NCBI GenBank assembly: GCA_900660155.1
Contig: CABFPE010000342.1
Coordinates: 202,552-266,551, forward strand
DNA from: Hofstenia miamia
Lineage: Eukaryota; Xenacoelomorpha; Acoela; Hofsteniidae
DNA length: 64,000 nt
Direction: 5' to 3'
The position numbers and the translations under genes were made by a program. Of the stretch, positions 11,548-24,606 are shown piece by piece (the stretch's first letter is position 1; each line of letters opens with the position of its first letter). The notes beneath the pieces are model-generated. The model was not told the DNA's origin and searched no databases. It saw only the letters and a list, made by a program, of their open reading frames with translations.

Positions 11548-13305
11548 ATTTGCAAGAAGGAATAGTTTTCAAACTTCTTTAGAAAACCAAAAAATAGTAA
11601 TTAACACTACATCAAAAAAGTCAATGTTTGGGTATCGTTTGAAGAATTCCTTAAAAGAATGGATACAGATTGAGGATGTAATTGTTTGCTCTCTGAGGAA
11701 ATTCAACTCCTGCAACCGGACTGGAAGCGGGTGGCCAACGATTGCACAACTTTGACTATATTGTAAAAATTGCGCATAAAATACTAAAAACAACTGTATT
11801 TCGTATTTAAGATATAATATATTACAAATGTAATGATGAAGTGGCGTTTGGGATGTATCATTAGTGTCAGGCATCCGTCAACTTTTACAATGGTGCTTTA
11901 CAATCCCAAGCAACAAAGATTGATTGACCATTTATGGCCCATTATTGTTGCCATTGTTGTCCATTATTGGCGTTGATCGCTGGGCCATTAATAACACAAC
12001 GATAAGTTCAACAATGAGATGAGACTTATCAACAAACTGCACTCTTTTAGTGTATTAGATACATCTTTGTTATAAACTGGTGGCATATATGCATGAAAAG
12101 ATAAACTTAGAATGTAAATTTATTAAAATATGAAAATGCTTTGTTTTGAAAGAAAGAATTTAATTATTTTCAGCTCTCAAACTTTTCTGAAAAAATTTCG
12201 AATGTATGACTACTCTGGTATCATGTTGGTATAGTATACAATCTATACACAAGTTTGCATATCGAAATGTGGCTTTTTTCTATTTTCACAACTATTTTAA
12301 AAATCCTTCCACTTCTTTCTATAACTCCTAGGGTTAACTGTTTGTCAAATCGCCAATAATGTGAACCAAACATATAACTTGGGCTATCGTTAGTTGAGAG
12401 CAGCTACAGTATCCACATGATACGAATCTGGTATACTATTAATGATGAGCTTATCCAAGATGGGTTGGATATAAATTAAATTTCATTTCTAGAAATTATT
12501 TCAGTCCCGTTCAAAGTCGAACTAAAGTTTCAAATGCAGTTCTACTGAGAAATAAAACTAAATATAATTTACCACATTCATCATGTGCGGTGGAGCAATT
12601 GCTTAGCCTATATATGTCGGTACTTTTCGAATTCTTTTATTTACAAACATTGTTCAAAGATGACACAAATGACAAAACTTTCTAAGTCTAAGGCTGCAAG
12701 TTTGTTGGGGCTTTAATGCGCCCATGGTTGGGTTATATTTTCCACATTTGTCATTGACAACATTTACTAAATTTATTATATGTAGTTATTGTCTACCTTA
12801 AAATATATTATGATTCCACAAAATGTCTCTAGAAATCAAGTGCTTTTAAGCAGTTTATTCGAAAACATATTTTATCTTCAAAGAATGTATCACATGAGGG
12901 TAACATGCGGCTGAGTAATCAATTTTGAGAGTTCTCAACTCGAGTGCGTTTTGCTTTTTTCCTTAAATCTAAAAGTAACTGTGAATGGGTTTCCTTAAAT
13001 TTTGTTACTGTTTTCTAAACGTTTTGATTTAGATTTTAAAAAATCTCGGGTGTATTAACCATTTTTCAAACACAATCCGATTCCGAGTATTTCTACAGTG
13101 TTGGAATTCGGTTGAATTGATAAGCTATTTTTTATCTGAATTACAAATACATTTTTTTGGGCAAATAATTTCAGTTGTGTGCCTTTATAGAATAGCAAGA
13201 GTCGTTAAGTTCTCAACCCAACCTATTTGAACCTTCTTGCAATATGAAATATGAATCGTTAAGGTTTGGGAGTGCTTGTGGCATTTTAATAATGAACAGG
13301 TATAG
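11548..13305. other. Non-coding stretch
   Basis: No gene recognised. The overlapping open frames at 11525-11755 (+) and 11569-11874 (-) lack any known domain. Confidence 0.4.
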
Positions 13306-13599
13306 CTGCAAAAATTTTTTACTGAGAGGGCCAAACATTTCTAAAAAATGAAGAATTTTTTTTGGAAGCTTGCTAAATACCTTAGAATCTCAATTTAAGG
13401 CAAAGGAAATAACACTAGCAAAAAGTTTTGTGTGCCTCAGTGCTCCTCTGAAAACCGAATTTGTTAATATTAAATTGACGTCCTTACATTGTAATTCAAA
13501 ACATCAAAATACTAAAAACAGAATGTAAACATTTTTTTTGCAGAGCATTGGAGAGGCCAACCCTCCGTCGGCGCTTCCGTCGACGCGATCCCTGATAAA
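13306..13599 (+). repeat. Dispersed repeat family D2, copy 1
   Basis: About 290 bases that recur in inverted orientation at 32130-32426. Shared landmarks in order are CTAAAAAATGAAG, GGAAGCTTG, GTGTGCCTC, CTCCTCTGAAAACCGA, AATACTAAAAACA and a GC-richer tail with GTCGACG and GATC. It may be a SINE or a non-autonomous element; no tail or target duplication was identified. Confidence 0.75.
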
Positions 13600-15300
13600 G
13601 GAATTATTTGTGAGCTAATTTTATACATTTTTATTACAATATTTAAAAACACATGTCTTTGCATTTCACACTAAAAAAACAGATGTTTTCATTTCTCAGT
13701 AAGCAATCAATATTAATACACTTATTAAGAAACAGTGACATCTTTTTAAAATACATTATGTAAACCTCAACTTTTAAATTTTCTACATAAAATTTAACGA
13801 TGATGTCAACCCAAATGCTAGCTGGGTTACGCCTCAGCCGGTCTCGTGTCAAGGTACAGTAAAAATGACTCTAAGCAAATTGGATTAAAGTTTACTTCAC
13901 TATAATGTAGCAATGGAACTTATAAATAATGTGTACAAAAATACAATGTTTATTTTTATGCTCTGCTTAAATTCAATTTCAAGTTCTTTTCTAGCAAATT
14001 GACAAATTGAAGAAGTTTTTTTGTCATGGGTCATTTAAATGAATACAATTGGTGTTAATTTAAATGGGTAAGTTTCTCCATGCAATGGTATTGGCTTATA
14101 AATTTGTTTTGAATAATATTTGAAATATATTCTTAAGATGGCCTAGTTTAAACGTACATTTTTTCACTAAAAGAATTTAATATTGATATTTTAAAATTGT
14201 ATTTATAGCATTCTTTTATAGTTAGATGGAAAGAAAAGTGCTGGTTAGTTTGTGTATGATTTGTATTAATTTTTTTTTGACATTATCTTGACATTTAAAT
14301 CCAAATTCTCATCATTTCATTTGCAGTTTCAAAAAAAATTCCCACACTTTTAGAAACAAAGTATCTATGCTTTCAATTACCACAATCGAGAGAGTTCATT
14401 TTTATGAAAAAAATTAGCCAAAATTTGAAAGACTAATTGTTCACATCTTACAGGTGCATACTTTTCTAAGATGCTCTTTTCTTAGGCACAGTTTACGTCA
14501 AGCCCATCAAATGAAGAAAATTGGTAGTATTTTTTGCAATTCTGGTTCGGCTTGGTCGGGCACATCCCATTATCAAAATGTAAAACTGGTAAATCTTTGA
14601 TGCCATGGAGGAACTAAGATTGAGACCTAGTAAAATAAATGTATACAAATCATGACGCAACTCACAAGTTTTGGAGAGAAAAATTGTTTATTTGAGTGAG
14701 TTCAGAGATAGAGGTGAGCCAACATTTTCAAACGCGCTGCGTATCACTCTCGCAATTTCAGAAAAGTTTGATTTTTTATTATTTGAAAACATTTGAAAAT
14801 ATTTATAGGCGGTAGGTCATTAGAGGTGTGCAAATAATTTGTTGTCGCAGACATTTATTTAAATGTTTCCTTCCAAATCCAACCAATTTTAAGTATTTGT
14901 GTACAAGAAACACAACACCAAGTCATTTGAGTTTTCTTAAGCCATAAGCAACGATGGCTTATTTATTAAGGCTTCTTTCATACTCTGGTGAATACTTAAG
15001 CTGCTATGATAAGTGTAATTACACTCAACTCTGGATTAGATTAGCCCTTTATCCACGCCTGATTAATCGTTGTAAGTGGGTAATTATTATTAAAAAATAT
15101 TATCTAATAAGAAATTGCTGCGAGATAATTGAATTTATTTGCCACACTTTACCTCTTGAAAGGTCTTCTTGATTTCAATAAATCTAATCAATAATCGTGG
15201 AAGAGGTTTTCTTTAAAGTTGAAGACTTTTATCGATATAGATACTTTGTGATGTCCGTATCTTCCACCTGACCTTCAATCTAAATTTACTTCGCTAATGA
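13600..15300. other. Non-coding stretch upstream of the signal-peptide exon
   Basis: Nothing firmly recognised. The open frame at 14954-15172 starts with a plausible ATG and contains a GTAAGT at about 15073, so an exon is conceivable, but no domain supports it. Confidence 0.35.
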
Positions 15301-15357
15301 GTGCATTTAGACGTTTTTAATTAGTTGCCGTTTAACCGCCCATTTGACAAGCAGACG

Positions 15358-15505
15358 ATGCGAATTTTTTTATTCTTTATATTGCTTGCAACAGCATTTG
15401 CTAAGAATTGGTTCTCAAGCGAGATGTCGCCAACGGCAAGTGTGTACAAACGTCGCCCAGGAACATTTCATAAACGCGTAGAAACGCTAGTGAATTCAAA
15501 GCACG
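15358..15505 (+). CDS. First coding exon of an unidentified secreted protein
   Basis: ATG 15358 opens a frame whose first 15 residues (MRIFLFFILLATAFA) form a textbook signal peptide, with likely cleavage before KNWF. The mature part visible here is about 34 residues and contains two basic clusters, KRR and HKR, around the segment PGTF. The exon ends at 15505 in the context CACG|GTAAGA, a strong splice donor that leaves phase 1. The frame runs on to 15561 only by reading into the intron. The next exons should lie downstream, but the intron enters (TA)n and a 314-N gap and I could not identify them. The basic pairs could be prohormone cleavage sites or chance. The product family is not recognised. 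Confidence 0.6.
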
Positions 15506-15874
15506 GTAAGATTTATCAACTACCAATTACATTTTGGCAAAACCTAAAAATAATTAGGTAGTTTTTACGATGTTTATGCTTATAGTTATATTTAAGGTCT
15601 CAATGCAAATTTTACCGCATGTTAGAAAACTTGGAAAAGTTATTGATAATGAAAATAAATTTCGCAAATCTCACTTTGATCGTTGTTTTCAAACATAAGC
15701 TTTTGTTATTCATGAATAAAGCAAGTAGAGATTAGCTTCGTTATAATTGCCGGCCTAAAATATAATATCATTAATTTTGATCACCTTTTTAGAGAATTTC
15801 AATTTACTATGGTTACTATTGTTTACATTAGTGTATTACCACACTTAGCATTGTAAAATATATGCAGGTAAATA
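15506..15874. other. Probable intron of the signal-peptide gene
   Basis: Starts at the donor GTAAGA and is AT-rich with no coding signal before the microsatellite and gap. Confidence 0.4.
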
Positions 15875-15909
<35 letters not shown>

Positions 15910-16227
15910 TAGANNNNNNNNNNNNNNNNNNNNNNNNNNNNNNNNNNNNNNNNNNNNNNNNNNNNNNNNNNNNNNNNNNNNNNNNNNNNNNNNNNNNNNN
16001 NNNNNNNNNNNNNNNNNNNNNNNNNNNNNNNNNNNNNNNNNNNNNNNNNNNNNNNNNNNNNNNNNNNNNNNNNNNNNNNNNNNNNNNNNNNNNNNNNNNN
16101 NNNNNNNNNNNNNNNNNNNNNNNNNNNNNNNNNNNNNNNNNNNNNNNNNNNNNNNNNNNNNNNNNNNNNNNNNNNNNNNNNNNNNNNNNNNNNNNNNNNN
16201 NNNNNNNNNNNNNNNNNNNNNNNNNNN

Positions 16228-16258
<31 letters not shown>
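15875..16258. repeat. (TA)n microsatellite flanking an assembly gap
   Basis: (TA)n occupies 15875-15905 and 16228-16258. Between them 15914-16227 is 314 N. The gap is probably an unassembled expansion of the same repeat. Confidence 0.9.
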
Positions 16259-16259
<1 letters not shown>

Positions 16260-16261
<2 letters not shown>

Positions 16262-16810
16262 CAGCTAACCCCATACATGATTATTTTGTTAGTCTGATGT
16301 GGCATAACTTTCTACCATTTGCGTTTGAATGTGCTTGAAACGCAAAATCTTTTCAATTTTAATTGAGACATACTTTTCAATGTTAGAAAGTACAAGGATT
16401 AAAGTTTTGTCAATTTGATGAACGTTCTTACACTTCTAATGTATTTCTGTTGTTTGAAATTTCTTTATGATAAATTTCATAATTTACTATAGGGTAAATA
16501 TACACAATCAAAAAAGCAGAATAACTCAATTTGCAACAAAATTAATGAAGAATTCTGGAAAATATATTTAATTATCATTCTAATTGCCATGCTATTGCCT
16601 GTTTAAGCAATGAAATTTTCACTACCCTTAAATTTCAATAGTATTTCTTTTCTAAATAAACAAAGTATTTGTTGCTTATCAGATAGAACAGGAAATATTT
16701 TACTAATTTTAACCCTTAAATTGCAAGTAGAATTACCAGCCTTTCTTGAAGATTGCAAAGCGACGGTAGGCCGGTAGTTAGGGGCCCTTGTAGCCGGTTT
16801 CCTCTTTCTC
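16260..16810. other. Non-coding stretch between (TA)n tracts
   Basis: No gene or element recognised. Confidence 0.4.
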
Positions 16811-16841
16811 ATATATATATATATATATATATATAGATACA

Positions 16842-16921
<80 letters not shown>
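16811..16921. repeat. Compound (TA)n microsatellite
   Basis: Two tracts, 16811-16835 and 16846-16921, separated by a ten-base interruption. Confidence 0.95.
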
Positions 16922-16922
<1 letters not shown>

Positions 16923-16924
16923 CG

Positions 16925-19900
16925 ATTTTTGATATATGGCTAAGTAAGAGGTCCTGATTTAATAAAGACATCAAAAAACTTCTTTGAATTTTTGAATGCC
17001 AAATACGTTATTCTGGAATTGGCTACTTGTGTTTTCAAACGAGACTCGGGCTGGGTGCAATTTTTTAAAATCCCTCAATGCTTAGCGCAAGTATATGCAT
17101 TTAATATATACATTAGCAATTAAAATGAACAAATAACGAGCACAGTTATTTAAATACGGATTAATTATACAAATGCTTGTCTGTATGTGCAAATAGAATG
17201 AATAATTAACAATAAATAAATTGATTTGCTGTTGAATTTTGCCTAGGATAATAAATTCATTTCTTAAATTTTAAGAGAATTTTTTAATCAAACATAAAGT
17301 ATTTGTCCAGTACCTCTGTGGTGAGACAATTGAAGGTTTTATTCTTCAATTTTTATTTCATAAAAATATATAAAACATCATGCTTGAGTGAAGTGCTCAG
17401 TTCTTCTGCAAAGTTTGATTTATTTTTTATAAATATGAGAATTACATTAATGAAATTTTTGAAAATTTTCAGAACATTTATTAAAATAAAAAAAATTTCA
17501 TTTTATAATTTAATCCGAATAAGATGGTTAAGTAATTTATCAAAAGTGAATACTTATACAACGACCTTTACTATTGTTTTTTAAACATCTCTTAATCAAA
17601 ATAATGAGTGTACTTGTAAACTAAATTTCAGGAAAAATTGCGTTATAATGTTGTTGGCTCTTCATGTACCTATTTTGAGCTGTTAGATGTTTGCATGTTG
17701 CATTGGATTTACTCATTCTGGAAGTATTAAATTGTGAAATAAGAAAATTTGACCAAGTCCTTAGAAGCATCCACATTTACAACTTCGTGCACACCTTTTC
17801 CCATTTGAACTCGGTTCACAATAGTATTTGTAGGTGTGTTCGTGATTTGAAATTTTTGTCAATTTTTTAATACAGTTGATCTCGAACAGTGCACTATTGT
17901 TTACATGGATCAAAATTTCACATGTGCTTTCCAAATGTGCCTTACTGTATTTCTTCAAAAAAACCTTCCAATGTTGTAGCAGACCCATAACCACAGGGGG
18001 TTTGAGGAAGACGAACGTCAAGAATCCCCTGGAAAGGTCATCCAATGCTGTAAGAAATCAAGACCTACTTAAATGTTTATGGTAGGTCTTGAAGAAATGC
18101 ATTTCTAAGGTCTATTTTGTGTATATTTTCAACAGCTTCGCCCAGCTGTTGGCAACTTACGTAATCACTATTAGATTACTTCTCCTGTCAGAAAATCTCT
18201 CCACGCCAGTCCATACAACATAAAAGTTTCATGGTGTACAACCTTGTTAAAATTTTTGTTTAAAATTTAAGGAAGGTCAAAACTCCCATTAGCCCCCCGC
18301 CCTGAATGCGTGTCGATTTCGACCCCCATTAGGTGATGATGCTGGCTACCTGCCTGATTCGTAGTGACGATAGGTACCGGTATTTACATTGAAAAAAAAT
18401 TGTTTCAAGTGTATGACTTGATTTAATATTGTAATGAAAATTTATACTAGATGCACTAAAAAACTAGATCTAGGTTAGTTCCACATTAAATAACAGTTTA
18501 ATCACAGATATTTCTCAAACTATAAATGGCCTTTTTCCGAAAATATTCAAATCTTGAAAAGATTCAGTCTGTTCAATTTAGCAACCCTAATCACGATATT
18601 TCACAAAAGTCTGCCTCTACTTAACTTATCTCCTTACATTTAGATAAAAAAATAATTGAACGCAATTTTCTTAAATTTGTTATTTGTAATTTTACATATC
18701 GAATTCAAAGGTCGTAATGTATATGTTAAAGTAAGATTGTGAAGTTAGGATTTCGTGAAATTATTAAATATTTCATGTAATTATTGGAAAAAACCAAGCC
18801 TTACTCTAACCCCAATTCCTCAAACTTAGTTGTTTCATGAAGTTCTTAAGTAAAATAGCAATTTTATAAATCCACTGAAATTTTACGGATTTCATACACG
18901 TCGAAAGATTTCCATTTCTTGTAGCAGAAATTTAAAATTGTAGGATTATCTTAGCATTTGTTCTTTTTCGTTAAAATATGTAACAATGAGTGCATTAATG
19001 CATGAATGTAATTGTTATTACGAAAGCGAAACAAAATTATATTCAATACATATTTTCATTTATAAATTGGGAACATATATGTCAGCGATACGCGTGTATC
19101 ACTCCTAATAGCGAAATGCATTTGGATGCTAAAAAGGCTGCGAAATGATCTACATTGTTTTCAGACTTAATCGGATTAAGACTAGATTCTGAGTCTAATC
19201 ATAAATCGCATAGAATTTTAGGCAAACTATGCACCTTTTTGCATGAGCGGCTTAAGAATTTCTAAGTTCGCAATAATACACATTATTATGTATCTATTAC
19301 TTCATTTATTAAATACTCTTGGCACAATATTTCTCTAATTTTTTTGGAGTCAGATCTGGAAGTTTCTTGGCTTTGTTCTCTTGGTACCCACATTTCTTGA
19401 GGACACATTAGATATTCAATTCGAACATATTAGCACTTGTTCCAGACTATGAGCAATACATTTTGCGAAACTCCGATTTGAATGTTTTCATAGACATTTG
19501 AGGTGACCAGCTGCCTGGGCGTATATGGTTGTCTTCAATATTAAGGAAGCATTCATAATAGCAGTGAAGTAAAAGATTGGCCTATTGTAATAAAAGCTTC
19601 AAATTTAGAATTTTTACAATGAATTGCAAACTGATATTTGGCAAGTATTATTTGGTTAACATCAGTTTTGCATGTGCGTGTCCACAATTGCTATAGAAAC
19701 TAATGTTTTAAATTTCGATACATTCTAAAAGAGTTATGAAGCCTTACAGATCTGTTACATTTTGTTAGGGTTTAACCTCAAATCACTTGTATTATTAATG
19801 CAGCAAGCATCACAATTTTTTTTAAATATTCCATCTCTGACACCATAAATGAATGCAATGCATTACAAAGATAATGCACAACACAGAAATATATAATAAT

Positions 19901-20944
19901 ATTCTCTGTTTTATTTAGAGAGGCTTATTTTTATATGCACGCAGAAAACGTCCATATTTATAGTAATTTTATTTTGAAATGAACAAAAAAATATACGATA
20001 GTAGTCTGCTACACATTTTAAAGGCGAATTTATCATAGATCTTATGTAATGGACATTGAAATGTTAGTTCAATTTTTTTCAAAATCTCATAGTTTAGCAT
20101 GCCGTATAAATTGCTCAAATGAAAATAAGAGCTCGGGAATGCTGCAACCTTCATGTACAGCTTTGCATAATCTTTGTCCATAGTTCTACAGTAGATGGCT
20201 TTTGTAAAATTATATTTTGGTGCAGCCTAAGAAAACATAAAAATAATATCTTGTCAATGTTGGAGATGTACTATTTTTTGAAACCTGAGATGACAATTTT
20301 TTATTTCCTTGTAAGTAACGATAGTCATTCCTCAACTCAAAGAAAGTAATAAACATGGAAAACTCTAAAGGGCATTACTTCTTGGGAATTCATTTGACAT
20401 AAGAAATTTAATATTGCATTTTACAAATTATTGAATTTTCGAACAACGTATCAATTCTGAATTTCCACTGTTTCCTTGCTCACAATTAAATACTGGGTAA
20501 TTATGTTCTTTCCTGAACGCTGTAACTCAAGTTTTTTGCTTATAGCAAAAGTGATGACTTTTTATAGATTTTATTAATGTAATTAGATAAATTCAGAATA
20601 TGTCTGAAATATTTGCGAGAATATTTGTAGACATTTCCCGAACAGTAAAATTTATAGCTAGTTCATTTTTCTTTTAGATTTGCATGTAACACCTACATAA
20701 AATACTTCAAGTGATTTCATGTCATGCTATGTATGCTATTAGATTCTATTTAGATTTTCGCTATCTTCCTGATCTGATGTCAATCGAATGAAGTCGATGA
20801 AAACTTTAACTGTAGACTCTTTGATAATATTGACGTTTTCAGAGACTTTAAAATATACTTGTTAAAGTTCATATATCTCTTGAAAAAATCGTTCACTCAA
20901 ATATAATCAACCAACCATAACTTGAAACAATCATATTGATCCTT

Positions 20945-20945
<1 letters not shown>
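16925..20945. other. 4-kb AT-rich stretch without recognised genes
   Basis: I read both strands and found no domain-bearing frame. A minus-strand frame at 17761-18045 ends in a cysteine-rich tail (KYYCEPSSNGKRCARSCKC) but could not be assigned. Confidence 0.4.

Positions 20946-20947
<2 letters not shown>

Positions 20948-20979
<32 letters not shown>
20948..20979. repeat. (AT)n microsatellite at a Tc1 insertion point
   Basis: 32 bases of AT ending two bases before the TA that precedes the Tc1 terminus at 20983. Tc1 elements insert at TA, so this looks like an insertion into the tract. Confidence 0.9.
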
Positions 20980-20982
<3 letters not shown>

Positions 20983-20984
<2 letters not shown>

Positions 20985-22152
20985 GTACTGGAAATATGTA
21001 TTCGACCACCTTGCTATTTTGAATAAATAATGAACTTTCATTGAATAGATTGTGCCTAAAATTATAACTAAGTGTTACTTTGATTAAGAAAGGAAAATTT
21101 GTATGTCTAATACCATAAAATATGTAGAATAAAAAATTGGCTATTAATATTTAATCAAAATTAGAAAACTTGTATTGGAAAAATGTATTCGGCTACTTTA
21201 AAAAATTTTAACAAGTGAGCAAATCCGAAAAAAGTAAATTAAAATAAGATACATAAATTAATAAATGATGCAATATAAGCACTTAGCAACAAAATTTTCC
21301 CTCGTATTTTGTAGGGTGTCCCTTTGAGCAAATAACAGCTTCAAGGCGATTAGGGACTGAAGCAAAAAGTCTTTCTTTATTGCGCTCCACAGCTCGTCTT
21401 CAGTGTGAAGAGTATGCTGTCCAATTCAATATTTGACCTCTTTCCACATATTTTCGATAATGTTAAGGTCTGGAGATTGGCATTGTCAGTCAGCAAGGTA
21501 TGGCAACCCCATTATTGTGGAGGAAATTTTTCAATTCTTTTGAGGTATGATATGGGGGCACCATCCTTCTGATATATTGAAGGAGTGGCAAGAGTTCCTT
21601 TTCTAGAATCTGAGCATATTAAGAGCTTAGGAGAGTACAAGTGATGTGAACAATCTTGCGAAAGCCACACTTCCATATTGCACCCCATACCTTTACGAGA
21701 CTTCACACCATCCCACCATAATTCATGATCCCTCGAAGAAGTTGAGGCAAGAATCCAACTTCTGCCAAGTTGGTCTCTTTATTAACATTTTTTCGATGAG
21801 TATAGCTCAAATGTTGACTCATCTGAAAATATAACAGACCAATGTTCAGATGAATTGTCTCTCATTAAATTGGCCCACCTCCCCCGGGGTAATCTTTGCT
21901 TTGAGGTTACGAATGGCTTTCTGAGTGCCACGAAATTCCCAAATGAGTACTTCTTCAGGATGTTTCGCACAGTTCTTGCTGTCACAAGGTTATCATCAGC
22001 CCATTCATTGCAAAATTCCTCTGAATTCTTCCTGGGACTTCGCATTGCAAGGCACATAAGAGCTAATTGGGAGGTTTTGAAGGTCTTCTTTGGTCTTCCG
22101 GACTTTGGGTTGGGGTCAATGATGTTTTCAGAAGTGAAACGTCTGATGATAG
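20983..22152 (-). mobile_element. Tc1-like DNA transposon, decayed, cut at a single-N gap
   Basis: The terminus CAGTACTGGAAATATGTATT follows a TA at 20981-20982. A related copy, TATTGGAAAAATGTATTCGG, lies inside at about 21175, giving the IR/DR layout of Sleeping Beauty-like elements. Minus-strand frames encode the Tc1 transposase from its second helix-turn-helix (SGRPKKTFK, RTVRNILKKYSF) through the first catalytic block (VIFSDESTFEL), the second (YQKDGAP) and the C-terminal SVPNRLEAV...GHPTKY, with stop at 21283. The reading frame changes several times, so it is inactive. The 5' part of the element is missing at the N at 22153. Confidence 0.85.
21283..22152 (-). pseudogene. Tc1 transposase pseudogene
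   Basis: A DDE-type transposase that would cut at TIRs and insert at TA. Coding homology covers 22152 down to the TAA at 21283, but in different frames: the stretch with VIFSDESTF is open at 22057-21782, while the segments carrying YQKDGAP (21706-21512) and the C-terminus lie in shifted frames with stops. The N-terminal paired-like domain is lost at the gap. The first acidic residue (DES) and second acidic residue (KDGAP) are visible. It is too decayed to make protein. Confidence 0.8.
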
Positions 22153-22567
22153 NAAATAATAAAATGTGTGGGAATTTGATACAGATTTTACAATATACTA
22201 CAATAATTTATTAATATAAATAGAGTGATCTTAAGCTCTTTTGTCTATTCAACAACAATGATTTTTCATGATCTTTAATTAGTAAGGCTTCGGATATATT
22301 TGATTTGCTTAATCTTAAGATTCTTCTAAAATTGTCCGGATTGATGTTATGAATGTGCGCAAATACTTCAGCTAGGAGATGTCTTTCCACAGACAACACA
22401 ATGATATGAATCGAATAAAGATGTGATTAAAGATGTTAGAATCTGATCTTTATTTTGAAACAAATCAACGGTTTTCGATTTCTTTAGTAATTTATTCATT
22501 TTCATGATGTTCTTGCATAAATTGATTTTCGTGTGATGGATAAAAGGTAATTGCCAATATATTGATT

Positions 22568-24110
22568 TTAAATTGGAATTGTTCGGTGTATCATTAAATT
22601 AAAGTTCTTAAATTCATCATTAATGATATGTTTGTGCGGATATCCATTTTCTTCAAATGTTGCGCATAATTGATCTAGACTTTTAATCATTAATTCATAG
22701 ATAAATGATACTTTCATTATTCTATTACAAAGACATTTGATAGTGTTAGATTTATATTTTCTATCACAATAAGATAGAAATAGAATATATAGACCAGTAT
22801 TTGTAGGTTCCAGGTATAGTTCAGATGTAATGGTGACATCCAAGAAATTTAGTTTCTTATTTTCTTCTAATTTCATTGTGAATTGAAATTCAGACAATAA
22901 ATTGGTTATTTTATTTTTAAATTTTAAGACAGTTTCTTCATTATCAAATATTCCAAATATATGATCAATAAATCTTTGATAAAATAAATATTCACTATCA
23001 TCAAAACCACTTTCTATTATAGCCATGGGAAACACTACCATAGTTGGTCGTAAGAATGACCCCATGGCCATGCCTTTAATATGGTTCTATATGTTTCCAT
23101 TAAATTGAAATGAAGTATTTAAACACACTTATTCCAATAATGTCCTAAGCGATTTCATCTTCGGTATATTCGTGGACAAATTCTTGACATCGAAACTGAC
23201 CATAAATTTTGTTTGTTTTCTCTGGATATATTTTATAGAAATAGTTCAATTTATTTATAAAGTCAAATGAAACCTTCAAATTGCATTGTTTGGAACAATT
23301 GGTTTTAACAAATCATCAAGCCAATTAGAGAAATTGTATGTGATTGATTTTATTGATGATAATATTGGTCCTAGAGGTGGATTACTCAGGCTTTTATGCA
23401 CTTTTGCTAAGCCGTATAATCTTGCAGGTTGACCACCGACACTTCTAATAGAGTTATGAATCTCTTTGCATATTTAAGTTTTTTCTTTTAATTTCAAACA
23501 ACACTTCATTAAATTTCCTTTCTTTATCATTGAAGTGATTACATTTAGTGGGCTTATTTTCATATATCTTTTCAAATTTTTCTTTATCTTGTAATATATC
23601 ATCCATTTTTTGTATGTGTGTAGCCTTATTCATAATTGTGACACAATTTCCTTTATCATACTTGCAGATATACAATGTTCTAATACTTTTTGGTACATTA
23701 GGTTGCTTTAAATAAGATTGTAAAGCATGTAATAAGTTCCTCTTAAAAAGTCAATGTCTTCTTGTGATTTCAAATCTTCCGACTTAGCTAAGATTTGAAA
23801 CATTGATTAATTTTTCAAGATAGTCTTTGTGTCTAAGCGTTCCAAGGCCTTCTTTATACAACCTTAATTTGTTTTTAAATAAGGTCTTAGCATCAATAAA
23901 TATTCCATTAAGCACTTTAAGTTGACCTTTTTCAAAAGAGTATGAATATGGTTTAAAATGTGAAGGAAATGAAATGTTCATATATATATGGGAATAACCT
24001 TCTCTGTTATACAATATCTAAAATATTCAATTCTTTGTTCTTCTTTTTCATATTTGTAGTATAGATTGCTTGACTCCATAGATTTCTTCATTGCTTAGCA
24101 CATGTGAAAT
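22568..24110 (-). pseudogene. Penelope-like reverse transcriptase
   Basis: The longest open part (23071-22568) contains the palm motif region FYQRFIDHIFGIFDNEE, where the usual catalytic D-D appears as D-H, then LEENKKLNFLDVTIT and the thumb sequence with NTIKCLCNRI, characteristic of Penelope RTs rather than LINE RTs. Upstream frames hold YDKGNCVTIMNK (finger motif, 23675-23454), the LYGLAKVHKS region (about 23410) and an N-terminal block (24014-23784). Breaks between blocks make it a pseudogene. Confidence 0.8.
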
Positions 24111-24118
24111 AATACATA

Positions 24119-24606
24119 TTACCTTTTATCCATCATACGAAAAAATCAATCTATGCAAGAACATCATGAAAATTTATAAATTACTAAAGAAATCAAAAAT
24201 TGTTACTATTTTTACATCAATTAAAACCGTTGATTTGTTCAAAATTAAGATCGGATTCCACCATCGTTAGCCTCATCAATAGTATATTCATATAATTGTG
24301 ATGTCTGTGGAAAGTCATACATCGATGAGACTATACGACATTTGAAACGCGGAAATCTGAACATATTAATGGACATCTTCAATTTGAAATATTTACGACA
24401 TTCATAACACGAATCTGGACAATTTTCGAATAACTTTAAGATCAAGCAACTTAAAAATATCTGAAGCCTTACTAATTAAAGATCATGAAAAATCAATGTT
24501 GTTGAATAGATAGAAGAGCATAAGATCACTCTATTTATATTATTTAATTATTGCAGCATGTTGTAAAATCTGCATCAATTTCTCACAAATTTTAGGATTT
24601 CTGAAG
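24119..24606 (+). repeat. Inverted right arm of Penelope-like element A (GIY-YIG fragment)
   Basis: Read on the plus strand it encodes the GIY-YIG nuclease core IVYSYNCDVCGKSYI-ETIRHLKR (about 24270-24350) and, further on, the tail SEALLIKDHEKSMLLN. The same tail appears on the minus strand in the left arm (SEALLIKDHEKSLLLN, about 22290-22250). Confidence 0.85.

Noticed and set aside
14954-15172. Possible exon MAYLLRLLSYSGEYLSCYDK with a GTAAGT at about 15073
   Set aside because: No domain, no signal peptide and no linked exon; chance cannot be excluded.
15828-16274. 148-codon minus-strand frame
   Set aside because: It consists of N and (TA)n translation only.
16603-16974. 123-codon minus-strand frame rich in Tyr-Ile
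   Set aside because: Mostly translated (TA)n; no domain in the rest.
17761-18045. Cysteine-rich C-terminal frame on the minus strand
   Set aside because: No recognised cysteine pattern and no splice or family support.
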